Below, in pieces: positions 6,814-15,997 of a stretch of 20,899 nt of DNA. The notes under the pieces are model-generated. The model worked only from the letters and a program-made list of their open reading frames with translations. It searched no databases and was not told the DNA's origin. The stretch's first letter is position 1. Each line of letters opens with the position of its first letter. This DNA is from Bacteroidaceae bacterium (lineage in GTDB: Bacteria > Bacteroidota > Bacteroidia > Bacteroidales > Bacteroidaceae): positions 1 to 20,899 of the forward strand of contig CAAGKZ010000032.1 in NCBI GenBank assembly GCA_900770665.1, in the 5' to 3' direction. The position numbers were made by a program, and so were the translations under genes.

Positions 6814-9800
6814 ATGAAAAATTTATTACGCGTAACAGTGCTTGCCATTTGCGCCATCTTTATGGTAGCGAATGTAAGCGCGCAGGACAATTACAATGCC
6901 ACCACAATGGGTGAAATTGTAAGGTATTACGAGACAGCTAAATGGGGACAAGGCTCTCCGTTCAACAACCAATGTTGGACCGATGCCACCCAGCAGGCTC
7001 ATGCTAAAACCGGTTGTGTTCCCACAGCCTTTGCCATCATTATGCGCCACCACGGTTTCCCGGTAGAGGGAATTGGCAATCTGCCAAATCAGCAGACAGG
7101 CGAGGTGTTCACAGACCGTACATACGATTACAGCAAGATGCCTCTTACCAATGGTTCTAATTGGACAACAGAGCAGCAGAATGAAGTTGCAAAATTGATG
7201 GCGCATCTTGGACACGCCTTTGGTGTGACCTTTGGTTCTGGTACAACATCCGTCACCATTGGAAATACTATGTCAGAAAGAATGCGAGACTTCTTCAACT
7301 ACAAGTACACGGCTGTTTCAAACCAGTACAACAACGGTACCATGTACGATTTTGAAGAATGGAAAAATAATCTGAAGAACAGCCTTGACAATGGTTGCCC
7401 TGTACCATACGCCGCAGACAACAAAAAAGATGGCACAAACGACACTCGTCATATGTTCGTTGTTGATGGCTACACCACCGAAGGATATTTCCACATCAAC
7501 TTTGGCTGGTATGGTAGTTCATCAAATGGTTGGTACAAACTTGATGACATTACCCCTACCGGTGACGATTATTCTTGGCGAACCACCAGCAACGGATACG
7601 ATTCCAAACATCAGGCATTCTTCAATTTGATGCCTAATAGAACTATGCGCACCGTTACAGCAAGTGTGTCACCTACAGGCGCAGGAACAGTCACAGTGAA
7701 CGGCAGTGCAAACAGTGCAGAGGTTATGGAAGGCATAACAGCTACCCTTGTTGCAACAGCCAACAGCGGTTACACATTCTCACACTGGAGCAAGGACGGC
7801 ACAGAGGTTGGCACAGATATGACCTACAGAGCAAAAGTTGCTGCCGAGGGTAACGAATATGTTGCAAACTTCTACACAATAGGCAGCAGCGTAAACATCC
7901 CTGTAAACTATGACAGCAATATGGGTTCTGTAACCTACAACGGAAACATTGTATCTGCTACAGGATTCAACCCCAACGAGTACAGCGAGGTAACACTCAC
8001 CGCTGAAGCGAACGACGGTTATATGTTCACCGGTTGGGAGATTGTAGAGGGAACAGAAACCACAAAGTCAAGCGAAAAGTCAATCACTTTCATTGCAAAA
8101 AGCGGCATCGAAGTGACTGCCCACTTTGCTTTGGCAGGTGGTGAGTACAAAATCAACAAGGACAACATAACCCCCAGCGGTGGCAATAACAGTTATTGCC
8201 CAACTTGGACATATAGCAAGGCCGGCGACATTGAGGAAATTCTTACTTTGTCAACAGCGAACGGTTCTACCCCTGTAAATGCTTTGTCAAAAACAAGTAA
8301 TAGACTATACGCACACGCATATGACGACAGTAGTAATTCATTCCGTGAAATTACATATACCCTGACCGCAAAAGAGGGCTTTGTAATCACCGGATATAGT
8401 TTGACATACGTTGTTGGCAGTAGTTACAAAGGAGAAGTTACTGTAAGAAATGCAACTCAATCACTTACTCCAAACGATACAGAAGAGCACACGCTTACAT
8501 ACCAATATGCCAACGCGGCGCGTTCCAGCGCATACGGCACACGCACCGCAGAGTTTGTATTGTCATCAACAACTGCGCATAACAGCCAATACATCACAAT
8601 CAAAGACCTATCTGTAACTGTTTTGAGCGAAGGTGCCGAAGGCGGTGAATCTACCCCAACAACCTACACCATCAATGTTACAGCAAACCCTGGAACAGGT
8701 GGAACAGCTACAGTAAATGGTAATTCATCGGCAACTGTCGGCGAGGGAAGCAGTGTAACACTCGCTGCAACAGCTGCCAGCGGCTACATATTCACCGGTT
8801 GGTACAAGGGTGCCGAAAAAGTGAGCGGTGATGCAAATTACACATTCACTCCAGCAGAAAGCGCTTCATACGAAGCCCGTTTCGTGGCAAAGGCAGTCTC
8901 TAACTGCAACATCCCAACCGACAACACACTGCGTTACTACCGCTTTGCAATTGCAATTGCCCCGAATTCCTATACAACGGATTTTGGCAGCAACTACGAG
9001 AATGTCAAGAAGTTCTGGCAGGAGTGCGAAGACTTTATGAACGAGGTGTATGTGCCATTGGGTATGTGCTTCGATGTTGTTATAGACCAGCGTCTCCTTC
9101 TCGACACAAACTTGCCTGATAACAACGGTTTGCCCAATGTAACAGGTGTTACCGATTTAATAAACAACGCTATCGGTTCCGGTTCGTATGACGTTGGTCT
9201 ATGTATATCTTACCGTGATGACAGTGAAGAAAACACAGGCCTGTCTGACGTTAATGGAGCATACTCATCTACAAGAAAGGCCAACGGTTATGCCCAAGCC
9301 GACAAGTGGGTAGTTGCACACGAGGCAGGTCACCTCTTCGGTGCCGACCACACTACAGAAGGCGAGAGCAGCCTTATGGACAACATAGGCGAATTCTTCT
9401 CATACCCATCGATTAAGAAAATACGTGACGCATCCGTAAATAATGGCCCAAGCAATGCATACAAGAGTGAGGTTGTAGCAAACAACGCTCCAACATTCAC
9501 AGCCCAGATGAAGAATACATACAGAATACCGAAAGGTGCTTGTCTCTCTATCCCTGTATATGCCAGCGATGCCGACGGACACTCATTGCGTTACGCTGCA
9601 ATAGGCTGCAGCAGTTCGACTGTAGGAAATATTACAGGGGGCGGTACAATGCCTCACTTTGCCTCTCTAAAACCGCAGACAAGCAACATCATAGATTACA
9701 GCCCTAAGTTCGTGGCCGATGGTGAGGATTACTATTTGCCCGTTGATGGAACCAACATTCCATCAATGAGCGCAGGCTCATATAGCATTGCCATTCTTGT

Positions 9801-12800
9801 AAATGACATGCCTGAAGGAAACAGCTACGACTACCTGAACAGCAACCCATTCTACAGCAACTACGATGTATGGGATGCAACTGTTGAGATTGTGGATGGT
9901 GATCCATTTACAGCATCGATTTCACCGGCACAGAACAGCTACACTGCGGGCTCTAATGTTACTGTAACTTGGGTTGTGAACAACAGTGTCTTTACCGAGG
10001 ATAGCCGCGTTCGCATAACAATGTCAACCGACTATGGCAAGACATTCAGCCACGTACTTGCCGATGATGTCCGTGCACTCGACGGCAGCAAGGCGGTAAC
10101 ACTGCCTAATGTGAATGTAGGCAATGTAGATGTCGATTTCTCTACCCAATATGTGAGTGCAGTACGCTCAATGCGTGCCGGCATAATCCGCGTAGAGGTT
10201 ATTGACGGTGCTGCATATACTTTGACAACACTCTCCCCCGAAAATGGCGGCGGATTCAACATTACAGACGGTGGCTCTACCCCAACACCAACAACCTACG
10301 CCATCACCACAGCTGCAAACCCAGCCGAGGGTGGTACAGCAAAGTTCTCAGTCGGTACAGGCAGCCAACAGACACAGGGCAATGTAAACAGCGGCGAACT
10401 GATAACACTTTATGCCGTAGCAAATGACGGTTACAAATTTGTGAACTGGACATTGAACAGCACAGAGGTGAGTACAGAAGCAAACTACTCTTTCAAAGCA
10501 ACCGGCAACACAAGCCTTGTTGCAAACTTTGAGCCCGAGGCAGCAGAGCCCGTGCTGCCCATCACCGGCACAGAGGTGAATGCAACATTTGCAGGTGCAA
10601 CAGGTTTCGTTAATAAAGGATACACCAATCAGGTAGTATTACAGACAGCTCCAGCAATAACATTCAGTGCCAACGACGCCAAGATTGGATACAGTACAGT
10701 AGATGGCACCAAGCACCCTTATCTGTTCAAAGGCACAGACTTCACAATATCGGTTCCCGCCCCATACAAGATTGCCGGATATAAACTGACCGTACAGGGC
10801 CATAATTTCAACGAGGGAACATTCACCTACACCGTCGGCACACAGAATGCAGCGGCAGCAATGAGAACTGCGGCATCAGCCAGAAGCAACACTGCAACTG
10901 CAACTGCAACAATAAGCGGAACAACTCCTTTAAGTGTAATGGCGACAGACTTGAATACCAGCGAAATCAACATCGGTGTCGGAAGTGCAAGTGCAGAAAC
11001 TGCAGGAATTATCGTAAAAGAACTGCAGCTCGACTTGGTGCAGGAGTCACAGGAGCCTGTAGAGGTTTCAGGAGATTTGGAATTCACCTTTACCCGTAAC
11101 GGTAGCGATGTTGATGTTACCGTAAGTGGTGCAGAGGGCGTTACAGCTACAATTGCTGCAACAAGCCCCGATGCTACAAACACCACCACAACAACCGGCA
11201 GTTGGAACACAGGCAATGCAATGGCGAGCAGAACAGAAATTTTGTGTACTTCCACCAACACCACTAATGCAACCGAAAACTCACCAATCACCTACACTTT
11301 GACAGTTCAAGGTTTGAAGGCGAATATAACCGCTGCGAAGTTTACAAACATTGCTGTAAACAAAGACGGAGGCTTACAGCAAGTAAACAACAGTACTCGC
11401 GAATGTAACTTTAAACTTGATGCGAACGGTGAAACCGTTAAAACACTCAACAATCAGAACATTTGGGTTACAAGCGGCACGGAGAATACAATCGAATTCA
11501 ATGATTTATCAGTAGCCGCAGACGGCACATTGACCATTAAGCTTACAATTTACCGAGGAACAAGCAACGACGGTTGTTACTATGGTTTGAAAAAGATTAC
11601 TCTTACAGCCGACCCGCTTGCCGGCAAGTATTTCCGCTTGAAGGAGAAGTCAACAGGCACATATATGAATATTTACGACAATAGCACTCATGGAAAAGAG
11701 ACTAGAGGTGGTGTCAATGTTACAACTAAGAATGAGAGCAACGATGGTCAGATATTCCAATTCATAGAGAGTGGCACCAACTACAAGCTCCTGTCAAAAA
11801 CCGGTTATTATATAACTTTGGCAGAGTGGAATGTAAATGCGGATTCTAAGGAAAATGGAGCAGATTTGACATTTGAGCCAACAACCGAAGAACTTGAATA
11901 TTTTATAAGTTGTACAAAGGGATATTTCAAGATAGACGACGATAAAGGAACTCCTTCTCTTGGTAAATTCGTATATAGTGATGGTGCTAAGGGCGATGCT
12001 GCCACTTGGGTTCTCGAGGAGGTTGTTTATTATACTGTTACAGCAACAGCAGGCAAGGGCGGTAGCGTATCACCGTCAACCTCAACCGTTGAGAAGGGCA
12101 AGCCGGTAACTCTTACAGCCACAGCAAACGAGGGTTACCACTTTGTAAACTGGACAAAGGACGACGTAGAGGTTAGCACAAAAGCGACAGACACATTCAC
12201 AGCTACAGCTAATGGTGAATATGTTGCAAACTTTGCAATCAATACTTATGCCATCACTGCAACTGCAAACCCAGGCACAGGCGGTAGCGCAAGCGTAAGC
12301 GCAGCAACAGTTGAGCACGGTGGCGAGACAAGACTTACTGCTACCCCAAATGCCGGTTACTACTTTGTAAAATGGACAAAGGGTACAGAGGATGTCAGCA
12401 GCGAAAACCCATACACTATAAATAGTGTAACATCCGATGCAGAGTATATTGCAAACTTTGAAGAGATTGTGGTAAACGCAACCCTCACCGATACACAAAG
12501 TAATACATACAATGTAGAGTTGAGCGGCTTTACCAGTGGTGTAACAAAAGAGACTGTTGCTGCTAAATTGAAGGAGGCCTATCCTTATATCACTTTGGGT
12601 TCAACCGACCAGAATGGAGATGTCATTGATTTTGGTGTACTTGAAGCCAACGGCACAGCCTATACCTACACAAACAAGGTTGAGTTGCCATTCAAGGTAA
12701 GCAACGCTGCATATCTCTGGCATAATATCTACTACCCCAGCAATGGCGGTAACCCCAACTACATCGCAGCATTGAACGAAGACGAGGTGGTTGATATGGC

Positions 12801-15603
12801 TGCATCAAAAGATTATGCTTATGGAGATAACCCAACATACAACACAAAAGACGGTGGTAACAGCATCTGTTGGGCAATCTACAATGTAAACAACAGCTTT
12901 GAATTCATCTTCAAGAGCAGAGTTACCGGTAAATATATTAAGGTAGAAAGCGTCTCATCTGAAACAATAGAAAATGTGAAATTTGTTGAGAATGCCGAAG
13001 ATGCAACAGTATTCACCCTATTGGTTGACACCGGAACATACAATGGAGACTATGCTCTTGTTGCAAATATTGAAGGCACAACAGGTTATCTCTGTGCAAC
13101 ATCATCCAGCGAAAGCTTTGTGACACACTATAACGGTAAAGGCCATCAGGGCGCTTGGGCCAAGTTTGTTGAGGCTCCCGACTACTTCTCAATGATTCAG
13201 GACTTGGGAATTGCACTTGGCTATTTCTTTGGTTACGGAGATAGAAAATGTATCATCACCGGTACTGAAATTGAGCCGATAGATGCTGCATTAAAAGACA
13301 ACGAAGGCGGCAGCATTACTTTGAACACACTCAAAGAGTATGCCCAGACTATTGAAGATGCTATGGCAACATGGCCAACAATCCGTTTGTCTGTCGCACC
13401 TGATGAAAGCGGTACTGTAACCATCAACGGCGAGGAAGGTGTAACAAGCAAGCGCGCACCTGATGGTCACGAGTTCCCAATTGCAGCAGTTCCTGCCGAG
13501 GGTTATCACTTTGTAAACTGGACAAAGGGTACTGATGTTGTGAGCACAAACACTGAGCACGCTGTAACCATAAGCGGAGTAAAGGGCGAGATAACAGACA
13601 TCATCGCGAACTTTGCAATCAACATCTACAACATCAATGTAACAGCCGGCGAGGGCGGTAACGCAAGCGCAAGCGCTGCAACTGCAGAGCATGGCAGCGA
13701 GGTAACACTCACAGCCGTGGCAAATGCCGGTTATGAATTTGTAAACTGGACAAAGGGCGGTGAGGTTGTCAGCAACAATACAAACTATACATTCGTGGCA
13801 ACAGCTAATGGCGAGTATGTTGCAAACTTCAGACAAATTGTAAATTGCATAGTCACTGTAACTGCAACAACAATTGGAGGCGAGAATGGTGGTACCGTAA
13901 AGGTTGCTGTAGGTACAACAGAGAGTAATGAATCACTGGTTGTAAATAAGGATGCCAATGTGACATTCACCGCTACTACTGCCGGTACAAACTACCGCTT
14001 TGCAGGTTGGTACAATGAGAACGACGAGTGTGTAAGCACTGATGCAAGCTACTCGACAACTATCACGGCAAATACAACCTACAATGCCAAATTCATAAAG
14101 CAGGTAGATGTCAGAATTGAATTGATAAAGAACGGATATGCATTTGCATACATTGGCGACGAAGCCACACTCACGCACAAGGTTTTTGATTACGGAACAA
14201 CAGTTGACATACACGCTATATCTTATAGCGCTGATGCAATATTTGCATACTGGACATTGGATGGTACAAAACTGAGCCAGGATGCTGATTACTCATTTGT
14301 TGCCGAGGAAGACAGCTACTATTTTGTCGCAAACTTCAACTACAAGGCATGCATTGCAGTAGTGGCAGGCGATAACGGTACAGCGTACATTGGCAGCGAA
14401 GGTGTGACAACGTTTGAAATGGCAACTGGCAACACCGTAACCATTACAGCAAAGGCAAATAGCGGTTATGTATTTGACCACTGGGCATTGATGGATGGCA
14501 GCAGTGACGAAGGTACCACAGTGAGCACAAGTGCTGTATATACTTTGACATTGAACGCAAATCCCAACACGACTGTTACCTACAAGGCTTTCTTTAGGCA
14601 AATTACCGCTCTTGAAGACGGTAAAGCCTACCGCATTGCCGGCAAGATGAGTGACGGAACATTGCGCTACATCTACCGTGATGGCCAAAACCTCAAATGG
14701 AGCACCACAAAGGACGAGACGACCAAATCTATATTCATTGCACAAAGCGACTTCAAAGGTTCATTAAACCTTATCAGTGCAGTAGGTGATTACGGTTGGG
14801 ATTACGATGGTGATTTGAGCCATTCATACGCAACACTAAAGACTGATGCCGGTTCTAAAGACGGAACATTTACATTGTATGCAGTAAGCGGCAATTACAA
14901 GAGAAGCTACAACGCATACGGAACATCCACCAGCAATGACCTAAACTTTAATACAGGTACAAACATCAGAAAGGAAAACACAGACGGCAACTGCACAGAC
15001 ATGGTGTTTGAGGAAGTTCCATTCGCATTCCAAGTGAGCGTAGCCGATGGTTCTAACGCCAAGTTGGGTACTGTAAACCTGCCATTCGCAACAACAGTTC
15101 CTGCCGGTGTTACAGCCTATGGAGTTGACTACACCGAGGGCGAGCAGGTTTATATGAAAGAACTTGAGCTGACAAACAATGTACTGCCGGCAAACACTCC
15201 TGTTCTCATTGAGGCTGAGGCTGCAGGCAAGTATGGATTCAAACCGGCACCTGCAAGTGCCAATGTTTACGATACAGGCTTTGCCGGAACTCTTGAAGCA
15301 GAGGACATCCCAGGTACTACAAACGCCTATATCCTTTCATACAAGGGAGTGGGTACTCACATAATGCTCTACAAGTTGAGTAGCACCGATAGAAAAATCA
15401 ATGCAAACAAGGCTTACTACATTGATGCAACAGGCAAGGCTTCGTCACTGAGGTTTGTATTCGGTGGAACAACCGACATTGAAGAGGTGAAAGGTGAAAA
15501 CGGAGAGGTGGAAGCTATCTATGACCTCCAAGGACGCAAACTGAGCGAAATTACCGAGCCGGGTATGTATATTATTAACGGAAAGAAGGTTTATAAAAAA
15601 TAA
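6814..15603 (+). CDS. Giant secreted dual protease: C10 cysteine protease plus metzincin with InlB repeats
   Basis: 2929 residues. Signal peptide 1-23 (cut after VSAQ or nearby). Residues 35-275 are a C10 (streptopain-type) protease: WGQGSPFNNQCW (Q53), catalytic C68 in KTGCVPTAFA, H213 in RHMFVVDGY, then FHINFGW. Residues 700-880 are a metzincin: H836EAGHLFGADH846 fits HExxHxxGxxH, with a Met-turn at SLMD (M855). An Ig-like region follows (890-1150). About eleven divergent InlB B-repeats lie near 277-353, 355-438, 618-691, 1162-1239, 1739-1807, 1811-1882, 2188-2267, 2271-2339, 2344-2428, 2431-2508 and 2511-2594, with beta-sandwich modules (443-605, 1253-1409, 1485-1600) and trefoil-like modules (1602-1736, 1960-2120, 2597-2735) between. 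The C-terminus (2740-2929) has the LPFA...NKAYY module and a T9SS-like tail ending GMYIINGKKVYKK. Both active sites look intact, and no long inhibitory propeptide precedes the C10 domain. Surface display and host-protein degradation are inferred. Confidence 0.92.
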   Translation: MKNLLRVTVLAICAIFMVANVSAQDNYNATTMGEIVRYYETAKWGQGSPFNNQCWTDATQQAHAKTGCVPTAFAIIMRHHGFPVEGIGNLPNQQTGEVFTDRTYDYSKMPLTNGSNWTTEQQNEVAKLMAHLGHAFGVTFGSGTTSVTIGNTMSERMRDFFNYKYTAVSNQYNNGTMYDFEEWKNNLKNSLDNGCPVPYAADNKKDGTNDTRHMFVVDGYTTEGYFHINFGWYGSSSNGWYKLDDITPTGDDYSWRTTSNGYDSKHQAFFNLMPNRTMRTVTASVSPTGAGTVTVNGSANSAEVMEGITATLVATANSGYTFSHWSKDGTEVGTDMTYRAKVAAEGNEYVANFYTIGSSVNIPVNYDSNMGSVTYNGNIVSATGFNPNEYSEVTLTAEANDGYMFTGWEIVEGTETTKSSEKSITFIAKSGIEVTAHFALAGGEYKINKDNITPSGGNNSYCPTWTYSKAGDIEEILTLSTANGSTPVNALSKTSNRLYAHAYDDSSNSFREITYTLTAKEGFVITGYSLTYVVGSSYKGEVTVRNATQSLTPNDTEEHTLTYQYANAARSSAYGTRTAEFVLSSTTAHNSQYITIKDLSVTVLSEGAEGGESTPTTYTINVTANPGTGGTATVNGNSSATVGEGSSVTLAATAASGYIFTGWYKGAEKVSGDANYTFTPAESASYEARFVAKAVSNCNIPTDNTLRYYRFAIAIAPNSYTTDFGSNYENVKKFWQECEDFMNEVYVPLGMCFDVVIDQRLLLDTNLPDNNGLPNVTGVTDLINNAIGSGSYDVGLCISYRDDSEENTGLSDVNGAYSSTRKANGYAQADKWVVAHEAGHLFGADHTTEGESSLMDNIGEFFSYPSIKKIRDASVNNGPSNAYKSEVVANNAPTFTAQMKNTYRIPKGACLSIPVYASDADGHSLRYAAIGCSSSTVGNITGGGTMPHFASLKPQTSNIIDYSPKFVADGEDYYLPVDGTNIPSMSAGSYSIAILVNDMPEGNSYDYLNSNPFYSNYDVWDATVEIVDGDPFTASISPAQNSYTAGSNVTVTWVVNNSVFTEDSRVRITMSTDYGKTFSHVLADDVRALDGSKAVTLPNVNVGNVDVDFSTQYVSAVRSMRAGIIRVEVIDGAAYTLTTLSPENGGGFNITDGGSTPTPTTYAITTAANPAEGGTAKFSVGTGSQQTQGNVNSGELITLYAVANDGYKFVNWTLNSTEVSTEANYSFKATGNTSLVANFEPEAAEPVLPITGTEVNATFAGATGFVNKGYTNQVVLQTAPAITFSANDAKIGYSTVDGTKHPYLFKGTDFTISVPAPYKIAGYKLTVQGHNFNEGTFTYTVGTQNAAAAMRTAASARSNTATATATISGTTPLSVMATDLNTSEINIGVGSASAETAGIIVKELQLDLVQESQEPVEVSGDLEFTFTRNGSDVDVTVSGAEGVTATIAATSPDATNTTTTTGSWNTGNAMASRTEILCTSTNTTNATENSPITYTLTVQGLKANITAAKFTNIAVNKDGGLQQVNNSTRECNFKLDANGETVKTLNNQNIWVTSGTENTIEFNDLSVAADGTLTIKLTIYRGTSNDGCYYGLKKITLTADPLAGKYFRLKEKSTGTYMNIYDNSTHGKETRGGVNVTTKNESNDGQIFQFIESGTNYKLLSKTGYYITLAEWNVNADSKENGADLTFEPTTEELEYFISCTKGYFKIDDDKGTPSLGKFVYSDGAKGDAATWVLEEVVYYTVTATAGKGGSVSPSTSTVEKGKPVTLTATANEGYHFVNWTKDDVEVSTKATDTFTATANGEYVANFAINTYAITATANPGTGGSASVSAATVEHGGETRLTATPNAGYYFVKWTKGTEDVSSENPYTINSVTSDAEYIANFEEIVVNATLTDTQSNTYNVELSGFTSGVTKETVAAKLKEAYPYITLGSTDQNGDVIDFGVLEANGTAYTYTNKVELPFKVSNAAYLWHNIYYPSNGGNPNYIAALNEDEVVDMAASKDYAYGDNPTYNTKDGGNSICWAIYNVNNSFEFIFKSRVTGKYIKVESVSSETIENVKFVENAEDATVFTLLVDTGTYNGDYALVANIEGTTGYLCATSSSESFVTHYNGKGHQGAWAKFVEAPDYFSMIQDLGIALGYFFGYGDRKCIITGTEIEPIDAALKDNEGGSITLNTLKEYAQTIEDAMATWPTIRLSVAPDESGTVTINGEEGVTSKRAPDGHEFPIAAVPAEGYHFVNWTKGTDVVSTNTEHAVTISGVKGEITDIIANFAINIYNINVTAGEGGNASASAATAEHGSEVTLTAVANAGYEFVNWTKGGEVVSNNTNYTFVATANGEYVANFRQIVNCIVTVTATTIGGENGGTVKVAVGTTESNESLVVNKDANVTFTATTAGTNYRFAGWYNENDECVSTDASYSTTITANTTYNAKFIKQVDVRIELIKNGYAFAYIGDEATLTHKVFDYGTTVDIHAISYSADAIFAYWTLDGTKLSQDADYSFVAEEDSYYFVANFNYKACIAVVAGDNGTAYIGSEGVTTFEMATGNTVTITAKANSGYVFDHWALMDGSSDEGTTVSTSAVYTLTLNANPNTTVTYKAFFRQITALEDGKAYRIAGKMSDGTLRYIYRDGQNLKWSTTKDETTKSIFIAQSDFKGSLNLISAVGDYGWDYDGDLSHSYATLKTDAGSKDGTFTLYAVSGNYKRSYNAYGTSTSNDLNFNTGTNIRKENTDGNCTDMVFEEVPFAFQVSVADGSNAKLGTVNLPFATTVPAGVTAYGVDYTEGEQVYMKELELTNNVLPANTPVLIEAEAAGKYGFKPAPASANVYDTGFAGTLEAEDIPGTTNAYILSYKGVGTHIMLYKLSSTDRKINANKAYYIDATGKASSLRFVFGGTTDIEEVKGENGEVEAIYDLQGRKLSEITEPGMYIINGKKVYKK

Positions 15604-15608
15604 TGGCT

Positions 15609-15770
15609 ATGAAAAGACGATATATAAAACCCGTTAGTGAGAGTATTGAAATAAGCATTGCAAGCAATGTCCTTTTAGTGCTCTCCAAGACCGAAGAAGA
15701 GATGGGCGGTGACAGTGCCCTGTCTGACGAGCACCGCAGTGACTGGGATAACATTTGGGGCGACATGTAA
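15609..15770 (+). CDS. 53-residue W-x-N-x-W peptide coupled to the giant protease
   Basis: From this ATG the product is 53 residues, running from MKRRYIKPVSESIEISI to SDWDNIWGDM, the same length as the peptide at 2154-2315 and with the same MK-[KR]-x-Y-[VI]-x-P start and W-x-N-[IL]-W end. An in-frame ATG at 15603 overlaps the stop of the giant gene (TAATG) and would add Met-Ala; either start implies translational coupling to the protease. There is no signal peptide. The C-terminal half is acidic. It is followed by a strong terminator, so it is the last gene of the protease transcript. Function unknown: an inhibitor or chaperone of the protease, or a peptide precursor, would fit the coupling, but nothing in the sequence proves either. 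Confidence 0.72.
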   Translation: MKRRYIKPVSESIEISIASNVLLVLSKTEEEMGGDSALSDEHRSDWDNIWGDM

Positions 15771-15792
15771 TACTCCGCCCTACTCTAATATT

Positions 15793-15831
15793 GACGTTGC
15801 AAGCCTTTGAAGGCCTGCAACGTCGTTTTTT
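15793..15831 (+). terminator. Rho-independent terminator
   Basis: GACGTTGCA (15793-15801) pairs with TGCAACGTC (15816-15824), with an inner GCCT/AGGC pairing, followed by G and six T (15826-15831). It ends the giant protease and peptide transcript, 22 bases after the peptide stop. Confidence 0.88.
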
Positions 15832-15972
15832 GCAACATAAATACGCGACCTTATGTGCTTATGTACTTATGTCCAATAAAACAACCATTGACTTGCTTTA
15901 TGTCCTTCTGCTCTTCTGTCTAAATAAAAACATGTATATATGTAACTTGTATCCAAAAACAAAACTTTTCAT

Positions 15973-15980
15973 TACCTTTA
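15973..15980 (+). promoter_or_regulatory. Candidate -7 element of the compact C10 protease gene
   Basis: TACCTTTA is one base off TAnnTTTG and has the same TACCTTT core as the element before the giant gene. A CTTG at 15946-15949 is upstream at a slightly long spacing (23 bases). The start codon at 15998 would leave a very short leader. Confidence 0.35.
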
Positions 15981-15997
15981 CAAAAAATATATCCGTC

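Noticed and set aside
6814..8000. Frameshift or gene fusion artefact between the C10 and later domains
   Set aside because: The frame is continuous over 8.8 kb with even codon use and domain linkers; no sign of a join is seen, though read mapping would be needed to exclude it fully.
15603..15770. The 53-residue peptide as a Spi-type C10 inhibitor
   Set aside because: Known Spi-like inhibitors have propeptide-like sequence and, in Bacteroides, signal peptides; this peptide has neither. The idea is kept only as a possibility.
15755..15997. In-frame ATG at 15755 extending the compact C10 protease by 81 residues
   Set aside because: It lies within the preceding peptide gene and reads through a strong terminator; the signal peptide begins at 15998.
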